A DNA stretch of 64,000 nt from Burkholderia sp. PAMC 26561 (GTDB lineage: Bacteria > Pseudomonadota > Gammaproteobacteria > Burkholderiales > Burkholderiaceae). The translations under genes and the position numbers were made by a program. This document shows, piece by piece, positions 41,287 through 52,938 of this stretch. The notes beneath the pieces were generated by a model. The model was not told the DNA's origin, did no database searches, and worked only from the letters and a program-made list of their open reading frames with translations. Positions within the stretch are counted from its first letter, which is position 1. Each line of letters begins with the position of its first letter. The stretch is taken from contig NZ_CP014315.1 of NCBI RefSeq assembly GCF_001557535.2, positions 1,054,001 to 1,118,000 of the forward strand, read 5' to 3'.

Positions 41287-42477
41287 GTGAACCCGAGCTT
41301 CTTGATCAGTAACGTTCGCTTGTCTGATGGCGCGTCCGTCGATGTCGCAATCAGCGGCGGGCGTATCGAAGCGATTGGAGCCAATCTTCCGCGCGATACA
41401 GATGTGGTGGTGGAAGACGGCGGGAGCGCACTTGTGCTTCCGGGATTCGTGGAAGGCCACACGCATCTCGACAAGACGAACTGGGGGCTGCCGTGGTATC
41501 GGAACGAAGTCGGTCCGAGGCTTGTCGACAGAATCGAGAATGAACGCTCGTGGCGTGCAAGCTCGGGACATGATGCAGGCAAGCAATCCCTCGCGCTCGC
41601 CCGTGCGTTCGTTGCCGCTGGAACAACGCGCATCAGGACGCACGTGGACGTAGACACCGACGCCGGCCTCGAGCATCTCGAAGGCGTGCTTGAAACGCGT
41701 GAAACGCTCGTGGGCGTTGCGGACATCCAGATCGTCGCGTTCCCGCAATCGGGCATGCTGCGCCGCCCGGGAACCGATGCATTGCTCGGTGACGCGCTGA
41801 AGTCAGGCGCCGACGTACTCGGCGCGCTCGATCCCGCGCTGATCGACCAGGACCCGGTCAAGTCGCTCGACACCACGTTTGCGATCTCGGATCGTTACCA
41901 GAAGCCCGTCGATATCCATCTTCACGAGCCAGGTGAAGTTGGCGCATTCACCATCAAGCTGTTGCTCGATCGCGTCGAGGCGCTGGGCATGCAGGGTCGC
42001 GTGGTGATCAGTCATGCGTTTTGCCTTGGCATGTTGCCCGATCGCGAGCGTGATGTGCTGCTCGCAAGAATCGCGCAACTGAGCGTCGCGCTCCTGACGA
42101 CCGCGCCGCCCTCGGTGCCGGTGCCGTCGCTGCGAGCTTGCATTGAAAGGGGCGTGACGCTCTTCGCGGGCAACGACGGCATACGCGATACATGGACGCC
42201 GTTCGGCTCGCCCGACATGCTCGAACGCGCCATGTTCGTGGCCATGCGGCACGATCTGCGTCGGGACGTCGACCTCGCACTCGCATTCGATTGCGTCAGC
42301 ACGCTCGGCGCACACGCGTGCGGCTTTGCGGACTATGGATTGCACGTCGGCGCGCGTGCGGATCTGGTTCTCGTCGATGCCGCCACTGTCGCTCATGCGG
42401 TCGTCGCGCGGCCGGTGCGCAAGCTGGTTGTATCGAATGGAAGAGTCGTGGCACGCAATGGCGCAATGCTGGCCTGA
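41287..42477 (+). CDS. Cytosine deaminase-like amidohydrolase
   Basis: A 396-aa amidohydrolase of the CodA/AtzC-like group: an N-terminal beta sandwich (LISNVRLSDGASVDVAISGG, VLPGFVEGHTHLDKT with His-x-His), then HVDVDTDAGLEHLEGVLE, DIHLHEPGE, VISHAFCLG and the metal Asp in AGNDGIRDTW. The GTG start follows AGGAG with 5-bp spacing; an upstream in-frame ATG lacks such a site. It probably deaminates or hydrolyses an N-heterocyclic substrate. It is divergent from the aminotransferase gene. Confidence 0.85.
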   Translation: MNPSFLISNVRLSDGASVDVAISGGRIEAIGANLPRDTDVVVEDGGSALVLPGFVEGHTHLDKTNWGLPWYRNEVGPRLVDRIENERSWRASSGHDAGKQSLALARAFVAAGTTRIRTHVDVDTDAGLEHLEGVLETRETLVGVADIQIVAFPQSGMLRRPGTDALLGDALKSGADVLGALDPALIDQDPVKSLDTTFAISDRYQKPVDIHLHEPGEVGAFTIKLLLDRVEALGMQGRVVISHAFCLGMLPDRERDVLLARIAQLSVALLTTAPPSVPVPSLRACIERGVTLFAGNDGIRDTWTPFGSPDMLERAMFVAMRHDLRRDVDLALAFDCVSTLGAHACGFADYGLHVGARADLVLVDAATVAHAVVARPVRKLVVSNGRVVARNGAMLA

Positions 42478-42575
42478 AACATCGGGCCTGATGCATCCCG
42501 TACAAGCTAAGATATCAGCGAGCGCCGGTTCACGCGGACCGGTTTCCTGCGTGATTTCTTCGATGGGAGAACAAG

Positions 42576-43157
42576 ATGGCAGCCAAGAAGATTCTGTTTC
42601 TGACCGGCGATTTTGCGGAAGACTATGAAACGATGGTGCCGTTCCAGGCGCTGCAGATGGTCGGTCACACCGTGCACGCGGTCTGCCCCGGCAAGAAGAG
42701 CGGTGACAAGATCAAGACAGCGATTCATGACTTCGAGGGGGACCAGACTTATACGGAGAAACCCGGACATCTGTTTGCGTTGAACGCGAGTTTCGACGAC
42801 ACCGATCCAGCCAGTTATGACGCGTTGATGATTGCCGGCGGACGCGCGCCCGAATACTTGCGCCTGAACAATCGTGTGATCGAAATTGTCCGGCATTTCG
42901 CCGATGCTGAAAAACCCATTGCCGCTGTTTGTCATGGGGCGCAATTACTCGCCGCCGCGGATGTGATTCGCGGCAAGCGCATTTCGGCGTATCCCGCTTG
43001 CGCGCCGGAAGTGCGTCTTGCGGGAGGGGAGTATGCGGACGTTCCCGTGGACAGCGCGGTGACTGACGGCAATTTCATTACCGCGCCCGCGTGGCCTGCG
43101 CATCCGCAATGGCTTGCGCAGTTCCTGGCGCGGCTAGGGACGGAAATCAAGCTTTAA
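42576..43157 (+). CDS. DJ-1/PfpI family protein
   Basis: A 193-aa DJ-1/PfpI protein: [20 protein letters not shown] with the conserved Glu, [16 protein letters not shown], and the nucleophile elbow [12 protein letters not shown] with the reactive Cys. Family members act as glyoxalase III, deglycase or chaperone; no experiment distinguishes these from sequence. It stands alone after a 98-bp gap. Confidence 0.9.
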   Translation: MAAKKILFLTGDFAEDYETMVPFQALQMVGHTVHAVCPGKKSGDKIKTAIHDFEGDQTYTEKPGHLFALNASFDDTDPASYDALMIAGGRAPEYLRLNNRVIEIVRHFADAEKPIAAVCHGAQLLAAADVIRGKRISAYPACAPEVRLAGGEYADVPVDSAVTDGNFITAPAWPAHPQWLAQFLARLGTEIKL

Positions 43158-43278
43158 ACGCGATGCTGGAGGGCGCTGGCGGGCGTCAGGCGCGTCGGCG
43201 TTGCGGGCAGTCGGGCCGGCACTGCAATTGCACCACTCGCGCGGCCCGAATAAACATCGGCCGCGCGTCACGATCTCC

Positions 43279-44604
43279 TTATCCCAGCTTCGCCTGCAAC
43301 TCCGCTGCTCCACCGCGCTTATACAGTGCCAGCGTAGCGAAAAACCCGCACACCGCCGCAAAAATCAGCCAGTAAGCTGGCGCGGCTTTATCGCCGGTCG
43401 TCTGGATCAGATACGTCGATACCGCCGGCGTGAAGCCACCGAAGATCGCCGTTGCCAGGCTGAACGCCAGCGAGAAACCCGCCACGCGAACATCGACCGG
43501 CATCACTTCAGTCAGCGCGGCGACCATCGCGCCGTTGTAAGCGCCGAAGAAGAACGAGAAGTACAGCAGCACGCCGAGCATGCGCAGGAAACTCGGATCG
43601 TGCGCAAGCCACGAAAGCGCCGGGTAAGCCGTGATGATCGCCAGTGCCGATACAAACAGCAGCACCGGCTTGCGTCCGATCCGGTCCGAAATCGCGCCGC
43701 CGATCGGCAGCCAGATAAAGTTCGATACCCCCACGAACAGCGTCACGATCAGACTGTCCGACGTGCTCAGGTGCAGCACGGCGCGGCCGAAGGTCGGCGT
43801 GTAGACGGTGATCAGATAGAAGGTGGTGGTGGTCATCGCGACCATCAACATGCCGGCAATCACGGTCTTCCAGTTCGTGAGCATGGAACGGAAGACTTCA
43901 CCGGTTGCCGGGTGATGACGGCGCGCCTTGAATTCGGCGGTCTCCTGCAGCGAGCGGCGCAGAATGTAGAGAAACGGCACGATCATGCAGCCGATGAAAA
44001 ACGGCACGCGCCATCCCCAGCCGGCAATCTGCGGCGGCGAAAGCATGCTGTTCAGCGCATAACCCAGGGCTGCAGCGACGACGATTGCGACCTGCTGGCT
44101 GGCAGATTGCCACGACGTATAAAACCCCTTCTTTCCAGGCGTCGCCATTTCCGCGAGATAGACCGACACGCCGCCGAGTTCGGCGCCCGCCGAAAACCCT
44201 TGCAGCAAACGTCCGAGGAGCACCAGCGCCGGAGCCAGCAAGCCAATGGTCGCAAACCCCGGAACGCAGGCAATGAGAATGGTGCCGCTTGCCATGATGG
44301 AAAGCGTGACGATCAGGCCGCGCCGGCGTCCGACTTTATCGATGTACGCGCCCAGCACGATCGCGCCCAACGGACGCATCAGGAATCCGGCGCCGAATAC
44401 AGCGAACGTCTGCATCAGCGACGCAAATTCGCTGGCAGCCGGGAAGAACGTCCTGGCAATGTAAGTCGCGTAGAACCCGAACAGAAAGAAATCGAATTGT
44501 TCGAGGAAGTTGCCGCTGGTGACGCGCAAAACCGCGCCCAGCTTCGAGACACTCGGCGCGCTCGCGCCCAGCGCCTGCGGTTGAAATTCGTTTCCGGTTG
44601 CCAT
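43279..44604 (-). CDS. tcuC: Tricarballylate/citrate proton symporter TcuC
   Basis: A 441-aa MFS carrier of the metabolite:H+ symporter group: [40 protein letters not shown] and [17 protein letters not shown]. It is the last gene of the tcuRABC block. TcuC imports tricarballylate or citrate for the dehydrogenase TcuA. The start lies 64 bp after the tcuB stop. Confidence 0.9.
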   Translation of the reverse strand: MATGNEFQPQALGASAPSVSKLGAVLRVTSGNFLEQFDFFLFGFYATYIARTFFPAASEFASLMQTFAVFGAGFLMRPLGAIVLGAYIDKVGRRRGLIVTLSIMASGTILIACVPGFATIGLLAPALVLLGRLLQGFSAGAELGGVSVYLAEMATPGKKGFYTSWQSASQQVAIVVAAALGYALNSMLSPPQIAGWGWRVPFFIGCMIVPFLYILRRSLQETAEFKARRHHPATGEVFRSMLTNWKTVIAGMLMVAMTTTTFYLITVYTPTFGRAVLHLSTSDSLIVTLFVGVSNFIWLPIGGAISDRIGRKPVLLFVSALAIITAYPALSWLAHDPSFLRMLGVLLYFSFFFGAYNGAMVAALTEVMPVDVRVAGFSLAFSLATAIFGGFTPAVSTYLIQTTGDKAAPAYWLIFAAVCGFFATLALYKRGGAAELQAKLG

Positions 44605-44668
44605 GTCGTCTCCTGGATTTTTTTATTGCCACGCCGGCCATCATAGGCTCGACGGGCCCCATGTTGCA

Positions 44669-45844
44669 TTAGTCATCGACCAGCAGTTTACTCGGTTGGC
44701 GTTTTTCCACGGCCCATTTCAAAAGTGCTGCACTGCGATAAATCCCGTGCGCGAATTTCCCGTACGGCAGCGTCAGGAACAGCGCCATCACAATGCCAAG
44801 GTGGACGGCCAGCAATAACGCCATCATGGATGTATCGCGGAGAATCAACAGTGCGAGACCGCTCGCGCTGGTCAACAACAGCAACGCGATAAAACCGCGG
44901 TCCATCGGCTTTTGCGCGACGTCGCCGTGCTGCGGATGACGCTTCAGGTTCAGCCACAACAAACCGGCAGGTCCCGCCAGCAAGCCGAGACCACCCAGCG
45001 AACCGAGTACGACCGGTACGCTGCTGATCGCATAAGGCGCTTCGAGCTTGAGAAGATAGTGATAGAGCGTAGCCACGCACGTCGATGCAAAACACAGCAT
45101 GAAACCGTAGAACGTGAGGTGATGAAAGCGGCGCCGGGCGAGGGAAAATGCATCGTCGGCGTTGTTGCAGCCTTCGCCATGGCCGCCGCCGAGATAACGC
45201 AGGCTCAGCACGTCGTGCGTCGCTTCACCGATGGCTTCGGCCGACATCGCGCCCGGTTCCTCATTGCGCCAGAACTTCCGGACACCGACGCCGAGCGCGA
45301 TCATCGCGAACACGAATACGATGCCGAAGAGCAGCGCGAGCGTGTCGTGCGGGAACACCGCATAGAAGTTTCCGGCGAGCGGCGGCAAGAGCAGCGAGCC
45401 TTTGAGCGCCATCGTCATGATCAGGAAAAGTGCCAGACCACCAGCGAGCGCCAGTGCCAGGGTCAGGCCGTTGCGCTTGTATAACGCGCCGAAACCTGCC
45501 GGCCATGCATAGTCGACGTAAGTCTGCAAACGCACTTCGGCCATCGCCTTGGGCACATTGACGCCAAATTCGTGGGGCGGCGCGTACTGGCACGCGTGCA
45601 GACACGCGCCGCAGTTGTGGCAGAGATTCGAAAGGAAGTGCACGTCGGCGCGGCCGAACTCGAGGCGACGGGTCATCGCGGGGAAGACGGCGCAAAAGCC
45701 CTCGCAATAGCGGCACGCATTGCAGATCTGCATGATGCGGCTGACTTCGCCTTCGGCCGCCGACATCGGTTTTGCAAACGTGATGGGAACTTCGTTCAGT
45801 GCAAGCGCGCTCGCCTCGCGCGTCAGGTTTTCAAGCGACTGCAT
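44669..45844 (-). CDS. tcuB: Tricarballylate utilization 4Fe-4S protein TcuB
   Basis: A 391-aa membrane iron-sulfur protein. The N-terminus carries two ferredoxin-like Cys clusters ([16 protein letters not shown] and [16 protein letters not shown]), followed by several hydrophobic helices from about residue 110 that resemble a b-type cytochrome membrane domain. It reoxidises the FADH2 of TcuA and passes electrons to the quinone pool. The start overlaps the tcuA stop by 14 bp, so the two are translationally coupled. Confidence 0.93.
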   Translation of the reverse strand: MQSLENLTREASALALNEVPITFAKPMSAAEGEVSRIMQICNACRYCEGFCAVFPAMTRRLEFGRADVHFLSNLCHNCGACLHACQYAPPHEFGVNVPKAMAEVRLQTYVDYAWPAGFGALYKRNGLTLALALAGGLALFLIMTMALKGSLLLPPLAGNFYAVFPHDTLALLFGIVFVFAMIALGVGVRKFWRNEEPGAMSAEAIGEATHDVLSLRYLGGGHGEGCNNADDAFSLARRRFHHLTFYGFMLCFASTCVATLYHYLLKLEAPYAISSVPVVLGSLGGLGLLAGPAGLLWLNLKRHPQHGDVAQKPMDRGFIALLLLTSASGLALLILRDTSMMALLLAVHLGIVMALFLTLPYGKFAHGIYRSAALLKWAVEKRQPSKLLVDD

Positions 45845-47237
45845 GACTGGCTTCCTTCAATTTCAAAGCCGCCTGCGCGGCCTGGGTTCCTGCAATCCGG
45901 CCGAATGCCGTGCCGATCGCCATGCCGACGCCGGCCGTATAACCCTTGCCGAGCACGTTGCCCGCCATCATCTCGCCCGCAACGTAAAGGTTGGGGCTCG
46001 GCTTGCCGCCGAAATGCACGGCGGAGTTCTCGTTCACCCTGAGACCCAGGTACGTGAACGTGATGCCGGGGCGAAGCGCGAAGGCGTAGAAGGGCGGTTT
46101 GTCGATGGGCTGCGCCCAGTGTGTCTTCGCGGGCGTGAGGCCTTCGGTATGGCAATCATCGAGGACGGCGTGATCGAATTTGCCGACGCGACAGGCGGCG
46201 TTATAGGTCTGGATCGTATCGATGAACTTCGCTTCGTCAAGATCCATGGCACGCGCGAGTTCGCCGAGCGTGTTCGCTTTCGTGCCGGGAAAGACGGGCG
46301 GCATGAAGCGGCCGATCGCTTTCGAATCGATGATCGAATAACCGATCTGTCCCGGCTGATGTGCAACGAGCCGGCCCCAGATGGCATAACGCTTGGGCCA
46401 GAAGTCCTCGCCTTCATCGTAGAAACGCTCGGCGTTGCGGTTCAGCATCACGCCGAGCGACACACAATCCACCCGTGTGCAGATGCCGCCGTCGTATAGA
46501 GGTGCACGGGCGTCGATCGCGACACAATGCGATTGCGACGGATCGCCGATGGAATCCGCGCCGGCATCGATCATGTATTTGAGCAGCACGCCCATGTTGA
46601 AGCGCGTGCCGCGAATCAGGAAATTGTCGGCGACCCATTCGCCGTTGATTTGGCCCCATGCTTCGCGCAGCCACTCGCGATTCGATTCGAAGCCGCCCGC
46701 GGCCAGCACGCACGAGCGCGCTTCAATACGCTCATCGCCAATCCGCGCAGCAACAAAACGCTCGTCATCCAGTTCGATGGAATCCACCGGCGCGTTGTAT
46801 CGAACCTGGACGCCCAGCGCTTCCGCGCTGCGGAAATACGCGTTGACGAGCGCCTTGCCGCCGCCCATGAAAAACGCGTTGGTCCGCGCGACATGCAGCG
46901 CGCCCGACAACGGTGGCTGGAAATGCACGCCGTGTTTGCGCATCCAGTCGCGGCATGTCGACGATTCGCGGATTGCGAGGCGGGCGAGCGGTTCATTGGT
47001 GATGCCGCCCGTGACCTTGAGCAGGTCCTGCCAGTATTCCTCTTCCGGATACGCATCGATCAGCACGTCCTGCGGCGCGTCGTGCATGCAGCGCAAGTTG
47101 CGCGTGTGCTGCGAATTGCCGCCGCGCCACTCACGCGGCGCAGATTCGAGCAGCATCACGGACGCGCCCGCCTCGCGGGCCATCAAAGCCGCGCACAAAG
47201 CCGCGTTGCCGCCGCCTATCACCAATACGTCCACCAT
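45831..47237 (-). CDS. tcuA: FAD-dependent tricarballylate dehydrogenase TcuA
   Basis: A 468-aa flavoprotein of the fumarate reductase/succinate dehydrogenase family. It has an N-terminal dinucleotide fold ([19 protein letters not shown]), [17 protein letters not shown], a substrate-capping domain, and the C-terminal [22 protein letters not shown] segment. It converts tricarballylate to cis-aconitate. It is co-directional with tcuB (14-bp overlap) and lies 75 bp downstream of the LysR gene. Confidence 0.93.
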   Translation of the reverse strand: MVDVLVIGGGNAALCAALMAREAGASVMLLESAPREWRGGNSQHTRNLRCMHDAPQDVLIDAYPEEEYWQDLLKVTGGITNEPLARLAIRESSTCRDWMRKHGVHFQPPLSGALHVARTNAFFMGGGKALVNAYFRSAEALGVQVRYNAPVDSIELDDERFVAARIGDERIEARSCVLAAGGFESNREWLREAWGQINGEWVADNFLIRGTRFNMGVLLKYMIDAGADSIGDPSQSHCVAIDARAPLYDGGICTRVDCVSLGVMLNRNAERFYDEGEDFWPKRYAIWGRLVAHQPGQIGYSIIDSKAIGRFMPPVFPGTKANTLGELARAMDLDEAKFIDTIQTYNAACRVGKFDHAVLDDCHTEGLTPAKTHWAQPIDKPPFYAFALRPGITFTYLGLRVNENSAVHFGGKPSPNLYVAGEMMAGNVLGKGYTAGVGMAIGTAFGRIAGTQAAQAALKLKEASHAVA

Positions 47238-47312
47238 TGTGATGTCTCCTCCAATCTCCGGAGTGTAGGACGTGCGGTGTTCGGCCGCCAGCAGGCGGCA
47301 GGCAACGGGTCT

Positions 47313-48248
47313 TCACGAATCGTGAAGAGGCGGCAATGTGGCGCCTGTCCATTGTCCGCCGGTGACGAGCGTTCGCGCGACATCGGCGAGAACCACGCGC
47401 GCCGCGAGGCCGGCGGGCGAGAGTTCGTCGTCGGAAAGACTGACGAGCTGGTTTGGACGCACCATGTGACGCTCGTTGATAGGCAGCGCGCGGAACGAGG
47501 CCAGGTCGCGGCGGGCCAGCGCGGCACCTGGCTGGATCGTCAGGCCCAGACCGCCTCCGACCGCGTCCATGAGCATGGCGAGGCCATCGATTTCAGCCAC
47601 GATATTCGGCTCGATACTGGCACGCGCAAACGCCGTGTCGAGCAGCGAACGCAGGCCGTGCGGGCCGCTTGGGAGGATCATCGGCAACTTCGCGATGTGC
47701 GCGAGCTTCGTGGTCATGGTCTTTGGCATCGGCTCGAAACTCGCGGCTGCGATCACGAACAGACGTTCGTCGAGCAAAGGCGTCGCGCTGAAGCGCTTGA
47801 TGTTGTCGCTCTGGAACAGGATCGCGAGGTCGATCTGGCGCGCGTTCAGCATGACGGACAAATGGCCCGACAGACTTTCAACCATGCGCAGGCGTACATC
47901 GGGATAACGCTCGCGCATCGCGCGCATGAACGCGAGACCGAGCACGCCCGTTGTGCTCGGCGCCATGCCGACGCTGACATGACCGGAAAGGCGCGCGTGC
48001 TGTGCGGCGTGGGCGGCGTCATCGACATGACGCAGCGCCAGTTGCGCCTGACGCCAGAACGCGAGGCCTGCGTCGGTGGGCACCACGCCGTTGGCGGTGC
48101 GCTGCAGGAGCCGCGTGGACAGCTCGCTTTCAAGCCGGCTGATCTGCTGGCTGAGGGTCGACGTCACTACGCCAAGTTCCATCGCCGCACGGCCCATGCT
48201 GCCATGTTCGATCACACGGACGAAATAGCGAAGCTGGCGCAGTTCCAA
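47313..48248 (-). CDS. tcuR: LysR regulator of the tricarballylate genes, TcuR-like
   Basis: A 311-aa LysR regulator: helix-turn-helix at residues 1-60 (MELRQLRYFVRVIEHGSMGR, LGVVTSTLSQQISRLESELS) and an effector domain (about 90-290). It lies directly upstream of tcuA on the same strand, as expected for TcuR, which activates tcuABC when tricarballylate is present. The link rests on position; the effector cannot be read from sequence. Confidence 0.85.
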   Translation of the reverse strand: MELRQLRYFVRVIEHGSMGRAAMELGVVTSTLSQQISRLESELSTRLLQRTANGVVPTDAGLAFWRQAQLALRHVDDAAHAAQHARLSGHVSVGMAPSTTGVLGLAFMRAMRERYPDVRLRMVESLSGHLSVMLNARQIDLAILFQSDNIKRFSATPLLDERLFVIAAASFEPMPKTMTTKLAHIAKLPMILPSGPHGLRSLLDTAFARASIEPNIVAEIDGLAMLMDAVGGGLGLTIQPGAALARRDLASFRALPINERHMVRPNQLVSLSDDELSPAGLAARVVLADVARTLVTGGQWTGATLPPLHDS

Positions 48249-48316
48249 AGGGTCTCCTTGCAGATCCGTTCTGATGTCCGCGCATTATCGCCGGGATGAG
48301 CTGGTCCGGGCCGTTG

Positions 48317-49219
48317 TTAGCTCGTTCGGAACGATCTGGGCCGAAGCTTTGTTGTGCCTGCGTGCAGCCGTTCGTATTCCGCAATCATCTGGGCGCCGAA
48401 GAGCAGCAATGTCGCGAGGGCTTCGAGGCTGAACAGGACGACAATCGAGGTCGTCAGCGATCCATACACCACGCTCACCTGCGAGAGCGTGGCGAAATAC
48501 CAGACCAGTACATGACGCGTGACTTCCCACAGCAAGGCAGCGGCAACCGCGCCGAACAACGCGTGCCTGAAACGCGGACGCCCGACCGGAATCACCATAT
48601 AGATCGATGTCAGTACGAACACCTCGCCCGCGAATCCGAACAGGTAAAGCAGCACGCGCGATGCGCCGCCAAGCGAGATTTCGACGCCGAAGATATCGAC
48701 GCTATGTGCGCCCACCGCCTGTAATCCTGTCGATACGAGCGTGACAAGCAACACGCCTGCGCCAAGCGACAGGCTGTAGCAGTAAGGCAGCAACGCGGAT
48801 ATCAGGAAATGCCGCCGACGTATTGCCACCCGATGCACGAAGATCACCGACATGGCGTTTTCAAGCACGGTGAAGGCGAGCGAACTGAAGAAGATCATCG
48901 TGCAAAGCAGCACCCAGCCGATCACCGCCCGATGCGCGAGGAAGTTTGCAAGCTCCTTGACGATAGCTTTTGCCTGCCCCGGCACGAGCCATTCGAGCAG
49001 ATGAGAAAGCGTGTCGAGAAGCACATGCCGGTCGATCACATGTGAAAGCGCGATCACGACCAGGATCAGCAGCGGCACGATGGAAAGCAGCGCGTAATAC
49101 GCGACCGCACCCGCGAGCAACATGCCCTGATTCGCGCGAAAGGCTTTTAGAACCTGCAAGGCGAACGCGCCTGGGTGATCGGCGATCGTCCTGAGCGTGC
49201 GGTAGCGAATGAGTTGCAT
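48317..49219 (-). CDS. YihY/BrkB family inner-membrane protein
   Basis: A 300-aa membrane protein with about six hydrophobic helices: GMLLAGAVAYYALLSIVPLL, VIGWVLLCTMIFFSSLAFTV, SLGAGVLLVTLVSTGL and LFGAVAAALLWEVTRHVLVW. This is the full YihY/BrkB length. The ATG at 49219 gives the family start (IRYRTLRTI). Function is unsettled (formerly ribonuclease BN; a possible transporter). It is not linked to a neighbour. Confidence 0.88.
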   Translation of the reverse strand: MQLIRYRTLRTIADHPGAFALQVLKAFRANQGMLLAGAVAYYALLSIVPLLILVVIALSHVIDRHVLLDTLSHLLEWLVPGQAKAIVKELANFLAHRAVIGWVLLCTMIFFSSLAFTVLENAMSVIFVHRVAIRRRHFLISALLPYCYSLSLGAGVLLVTLVSTGLQAVGAHSVDIFGVEISLGGASRVLLYLFGFAGEVFVLTSIYMVIPVGRPRFRHALFGAVAAALLWEVTRHVLVWYFATLSQVSVVYGSLTTSIVVLFSLEALATLLLFGAQMIAEYERLHAGTTKLRPRSFRTS

Positions 49220-49586
49220 ATGCCCTCCAGATGCCCCGGCCGTCTGCCAGGTATATGGCCCGAGCACGATTCCGCAAGTCCTGGGCCTTGCTTGGACACG
49301 TTCGCACGGGATCGGCTTAAATCTGTTGCGCATGGGGACAGCAGGTCGTTAGAATAAACGAGAATCATTCCCATTCTGAAATCGAAGAGCTTTTACGCTC
49401 TGGCCGTTGCCGACCGATGTTCCACGCTGTGCGTCGTCACGCTGACATCGCCGAGCGCCATATTGGGTCGCGCCTGGCGCCGACCAATGCTTATAAAACT
49501 GTAAGCCTGGATCAAAAAACAGGTTTGAAGCCAACCGTAAGACTATTTATGACCGACGGAACTGGACAGGGACTGCAGGTATTTCA
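49220..49586. other. Divergent promoter region with Fur box
   Basis: About 365 bp between the YihY gene and the divergent PepSY fusion gene. It contains a Fur box at 49359-49373. No coding sequence is supported. Confidence 0.55.
49359..49373. promoter_or_regulatory. Fur box upstream of the PepSY reductase gene
   Basis: CGAGAATCATTCCCA matches the 7-1-7 Fur consensus TGATAATnATTATCA at 11 of 14 informative positions. It lies 214 bp upstream of the reductase start; the leader between them is long. Confidence 0.7.
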
Positions 49587-52151
49587 ATGACGCGTCGAAT
49601 TCTGTTTCAGGTGCACTGGCTGCTCGGCGTCACAGTGGGACTGGTGCTGGCGCTCATGGGGCTGACGGGCGCCACCATGAGCTTCGAGGACGAGATCACC
49701 GGACTGCTGAACAGCAGCACCATCAGCGTCGCGAAAGGCGCGGAACTCATGACGCCCGATGCGTTGCTCGCGAGCATCCGCGCGCAATTGCCGGGCGAGG
49801 AAATCAGGCCGCTGGTGTTATCGGCTGATCCGGAAAGAGCTGTCCAGTTCCGGGTGCGCCAGCCCTCCGGAGCAGCGACGTTCTACGCGAATCCCTACGA
49901 CGGACACGTGCTCGGCAAAGCGGCCGGCAGCGACTTTTTCTCGTTTGTAGAAGACGTGCACCGGTTTCTGGCGCTGCCTATCACCGAAGGGCGGCGCGAC
50001 AGCGAGATCGGCAAGCAGATCACCGGCATCGCCGCTTTTTCGCTCATATTCTTCGCGTTGTCCGGGCTGTATCTCAGATGGCCGCGCAAGCCGCTCGACT
50101 GGCGCGCGTGGTTCGTGCTCGACCTGAAGCGCACGGGGCGCAATCTCTATCGGTCGCTGCATGCGGTGATCGGTGGATGGATGGTCTTGTGTTACCTGAT
50201 GAGCGCGCTGACCGGCTTGTGGTGGTCATACGGCTGGTATCACGATCTGGCGAGCAAGGCGCTGGGTATCGAGGAGACACGTCGTGCGCCCGCGGCGGAT
50301 CGCAAGCCGAAGGAAGCGCTCGCGGACGCGAAGGGCGATGCACCGCGTGCAGCGGGATCGCGTAAAAAACGGGGCGTGGAAGGCGCGCCTAAAGCGATGG
50401 ATTCGAGCCGTGCGATTTCCTTTGACCCCGCCTGGCAAACCTTCGTCCAGCGCGTCGGTCGGGATTTCGGACGCGCGTCGCTGACGGTTTCGCGCGATGG
50501 CCGAGCGGTATCCATAGAACGGTTCGACGGACCGTTGCGAGGCGGCCTCATGGACCGGTACACATTCGACGCCGCGACCGGTTCGCTCAAGGCCACCGAC
50601 CTCTACGCAAATCGTCCGATCAACAAGGTCATCGGCACGAGCATGTTGACGTTGCACAGCGGGGCCGTGTTCGGCGTTCCTGGGCGGGTCATCGTCATGC
50701 TGTGCAGCCTGACGATGCCGCTTTTCGCCATTACTGGCTGGCTGCTTTATCTCGGCCGGCGCCGCAAGCGTCGTGAAGCCGATGCCATAGCGCCCTTGCC
50801 GTCATTCGCCACGAGTCACGCCAACAGCGATCTGCTGATCGTTCACGCCAGCCAGACCGGCACCGCCGAGCGTATCGCGAGCATGAGCGCGGCGGCGTTT
50901 GCATCGGCGGGAAGAGCTGCCCGCTGCCTGCCTATCTCTGCACTCGATTCCGTGTCGCTGGCCGCAGCCCGCTGCGTGCTTTTTGTGGTGAGCACCTATG
51001 GTGATGGCCAGGCGCCCGACCGCGCCCGTTCATTCGTCCGCCAGATAATGGCGCGCCCCGCGCCGAGCGGCGGCTTCAGCTACGCGGTGCTCGCGCTCGG
51101 TGACCGCGAATACCCGGACTTTTGCCACTTTGGCCGTCAGGTCGATGAATGGCTGACGAAGGCGGGCGCGCGCAGATTGTTCGAGCGCATCGAGATGAAC
51201 GGCCGCGATGACGAAAGCGAACAGCGCTGGCGCCGGCAGTTGACAGCGCTTGGCGCGGCCACCGTGGCAGGGTGGGAAGAGGCGCCGGTTCAGTCGTGGA
51301 CGCTGGCGCAACGCAAGCTTCTGAATCCCGGTAGCCAGGGCGGCGGCGTGCATCATGTGCGGCTGAAAGTGAACGCGGCAACGTCGCCGGGCTGGACGGC
51401 GGGCGATATCGTCGAGATCTATCCGCACAATGATCCGGCGGCGGTGGCGCGGGTTTTATCGGCGGCTGGGCTGGATGCCGGTGCGCTGGTACACGGCCGG
51501 CGTCTCGATGCGCATCTGTCCGGCGCCGTGCTTCCATCGGCTGAATCCGTGCGCAACATGAGCGCTGCAGCACTCGTCGCTACCCTCAAGCCTTTGCCGC
51601 ATCGCGACTACTCGATCGCCTCGATACCTGCCGATGGTTACCTCGACCTCGTAGTCAGGCAACGGGTCAGGTCATCGGGCGAACTGGGCATGGGCTCGGG
51701 CTGGCTGACGGCTCATGCCGCCGAAGGCAGTCTGGTGCAGGCGCGCATCCGGGCGAACGCGGGGTTTTATCGGCCTGATGGGGAACGTGCGCTGATCCTG
51801 ATTGGAAACGGCACCGGCATCGCGGGATTGCGCGCGCATTTGCGTGAAAGGAGCGCGGCGGGATCGAAAGGACATTGGCTGCTGTTTGGCGAGCGCAACG
51901 CCCGATATGACGCGTTCTTCAAGCAGGAACTCGAGGCGTGGCGCGCGGATGGCACGCTCGCGCGCATCGACCTGGCGTATTCACGCGACGACGATTGCGG
52001 ACGCTACGTGCAGGATCTCGTGCGGCATTCAGCCAGCGATATCTTCACGTGGGTGGGGGCGGCGCCGCGGTCATGGTCTGCGGCAGTCTTGCCGGAATGG
52101 CGCCGGCTCTCGATAGGGAATTGCGGGCCGCGCTCGGCGACGAACGCGTGA
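49587..52151 (+). CDS. PepSY-TM / flavodoxin / FNR-type reductase fusion
   Basis: An 854-aa membrane reductase. The N-terminal part (about 1-395) has PepSY-associated helices (VHWLLGVTVGLVLALMGLTG, LHAVIGGWMVLCYLMSALTG, VIVMLCSLTMPLFAITGWLL) with His residues that could bind haem. Residues about 410-560 are a flavodoxin domain (LLIVHASQTGTAERIA, FVVSTYGDGQAPD), and 570-850 are an FNR module like sulfite reductase flavoprotein (HRDYSIASIP, LILIGNGTGIAGLRAHL, CGRYVQDLV). The design moves electrons from NADPH across the membrane, probably to ferric siderophores. A Fur box upstream supports iron control. Confidence 0.9.
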   Translation: MTRRILFQVHWLLGVTVGLVLALMGLTGATMSFEDEITGLLNSSTISVAKGAELMTPDALLASIRAQLPGEEIRPLVLSADPERAVQFRVRQPSGAATFYANPYDGHVLGKAAGSDFFSFVEDVHRFLALPITEGRRDSEIGKQITGIAAFSLIFFALSGLYLRWPRKPLDWRAWFVLDLKRTGRNLYRSLHAVIGGWMVLCYLMSALTGLWWSYGWYHDLASKALGIEETRRAPAADRKPKEALADAKGDAPRAAGSRKKRGVEGAPKAMDSSRAISFDPAWQTFVQRVGRDFGRASLTVSRDGRAVSIERFDGPLRGGLMDRYTFDAATGSLKATDLYANRPINKVIGTSMLTLHSGAVFGVPGRVIVMLCSLTMPLFAITGWLLYLGRRRKRREADAIAPLPSFATSHANSDLLIVHASQTGTAERIASMSAAAFASAGRAARCLPISALDSVSLAAARCVLFVVSTYGDGQAPDRARSFVRQIMARPAPSGGFSYAVLALGDREYPDFCHFGRQVDEWLTKAGARRLFERIEMNGRDDESEQRWRRQLTALGAATVAGWEEAPVQSWTLAQRKLLNPGSQGGGVHHVRLKVNAATSPGWTAGDIVEIYPHNDPAAVARVLSAAGLDAGALVHGRRLDAHLSGAVLPSAESVRNMSAAALVATLKPLPHRDYSIASIPADGYLDLVVRQRVRSSGELGMGSGWLTAHAAEGSLVQARIRANAGFYRPDGERALILIGNGTGIAGLRAHLRERSAAGSKGHWLLFGERNARYDAFFKQELEAWRADGTLARIDLAYSRDDDCGRYVQDLVRHSASDIFTWVGAAPRSWSAAVLPEWRRLSIGNCGPRSATNA

Positions 52152-52223
52152 GCATGATGGTCGCGAACGGGTTGTATCGGCGGGATGTGTATTGACGTGT
52201 GGACGTGTGATTGACGTTTGATC

Positions 52224-52258
52224 AAAAGGCCCGTCCAGAACGCTTCTGAACGGGCCTT
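52224..52258. terminator. Terminator between convergent PepSY reductase and sodA genes
   Basis: AAGGCCCGT pairs with ACGGGCCTT, with an inner CAGAA/TTCTG stem and a CGC loop. On the minus strand TTTT follows, so it terminates sodA; the hairpin may also act on the plus-strand gene. Confidence 0.85.
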
Positions 52259-52280
52259 CGAAGTACTTGCGTCGGTGATG

Positions 52281-52904
<624 letters not shown>

Positions 52905-52938
52905 CGTGGGTTCCTTTTAGAGTCAGTGCATCAAGACA

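Noticed and set aside
43201..44646. 481-codon open frame antisense to tcuC
   Set aside because: Arg/Gln/His-rich shadow frame; tcuC is clear on the other strand.
46527..48299. 590-codon open frame across tcuA and tcuR
   Set aside because: Spans two real genes on the opposite strand and shows no domain.
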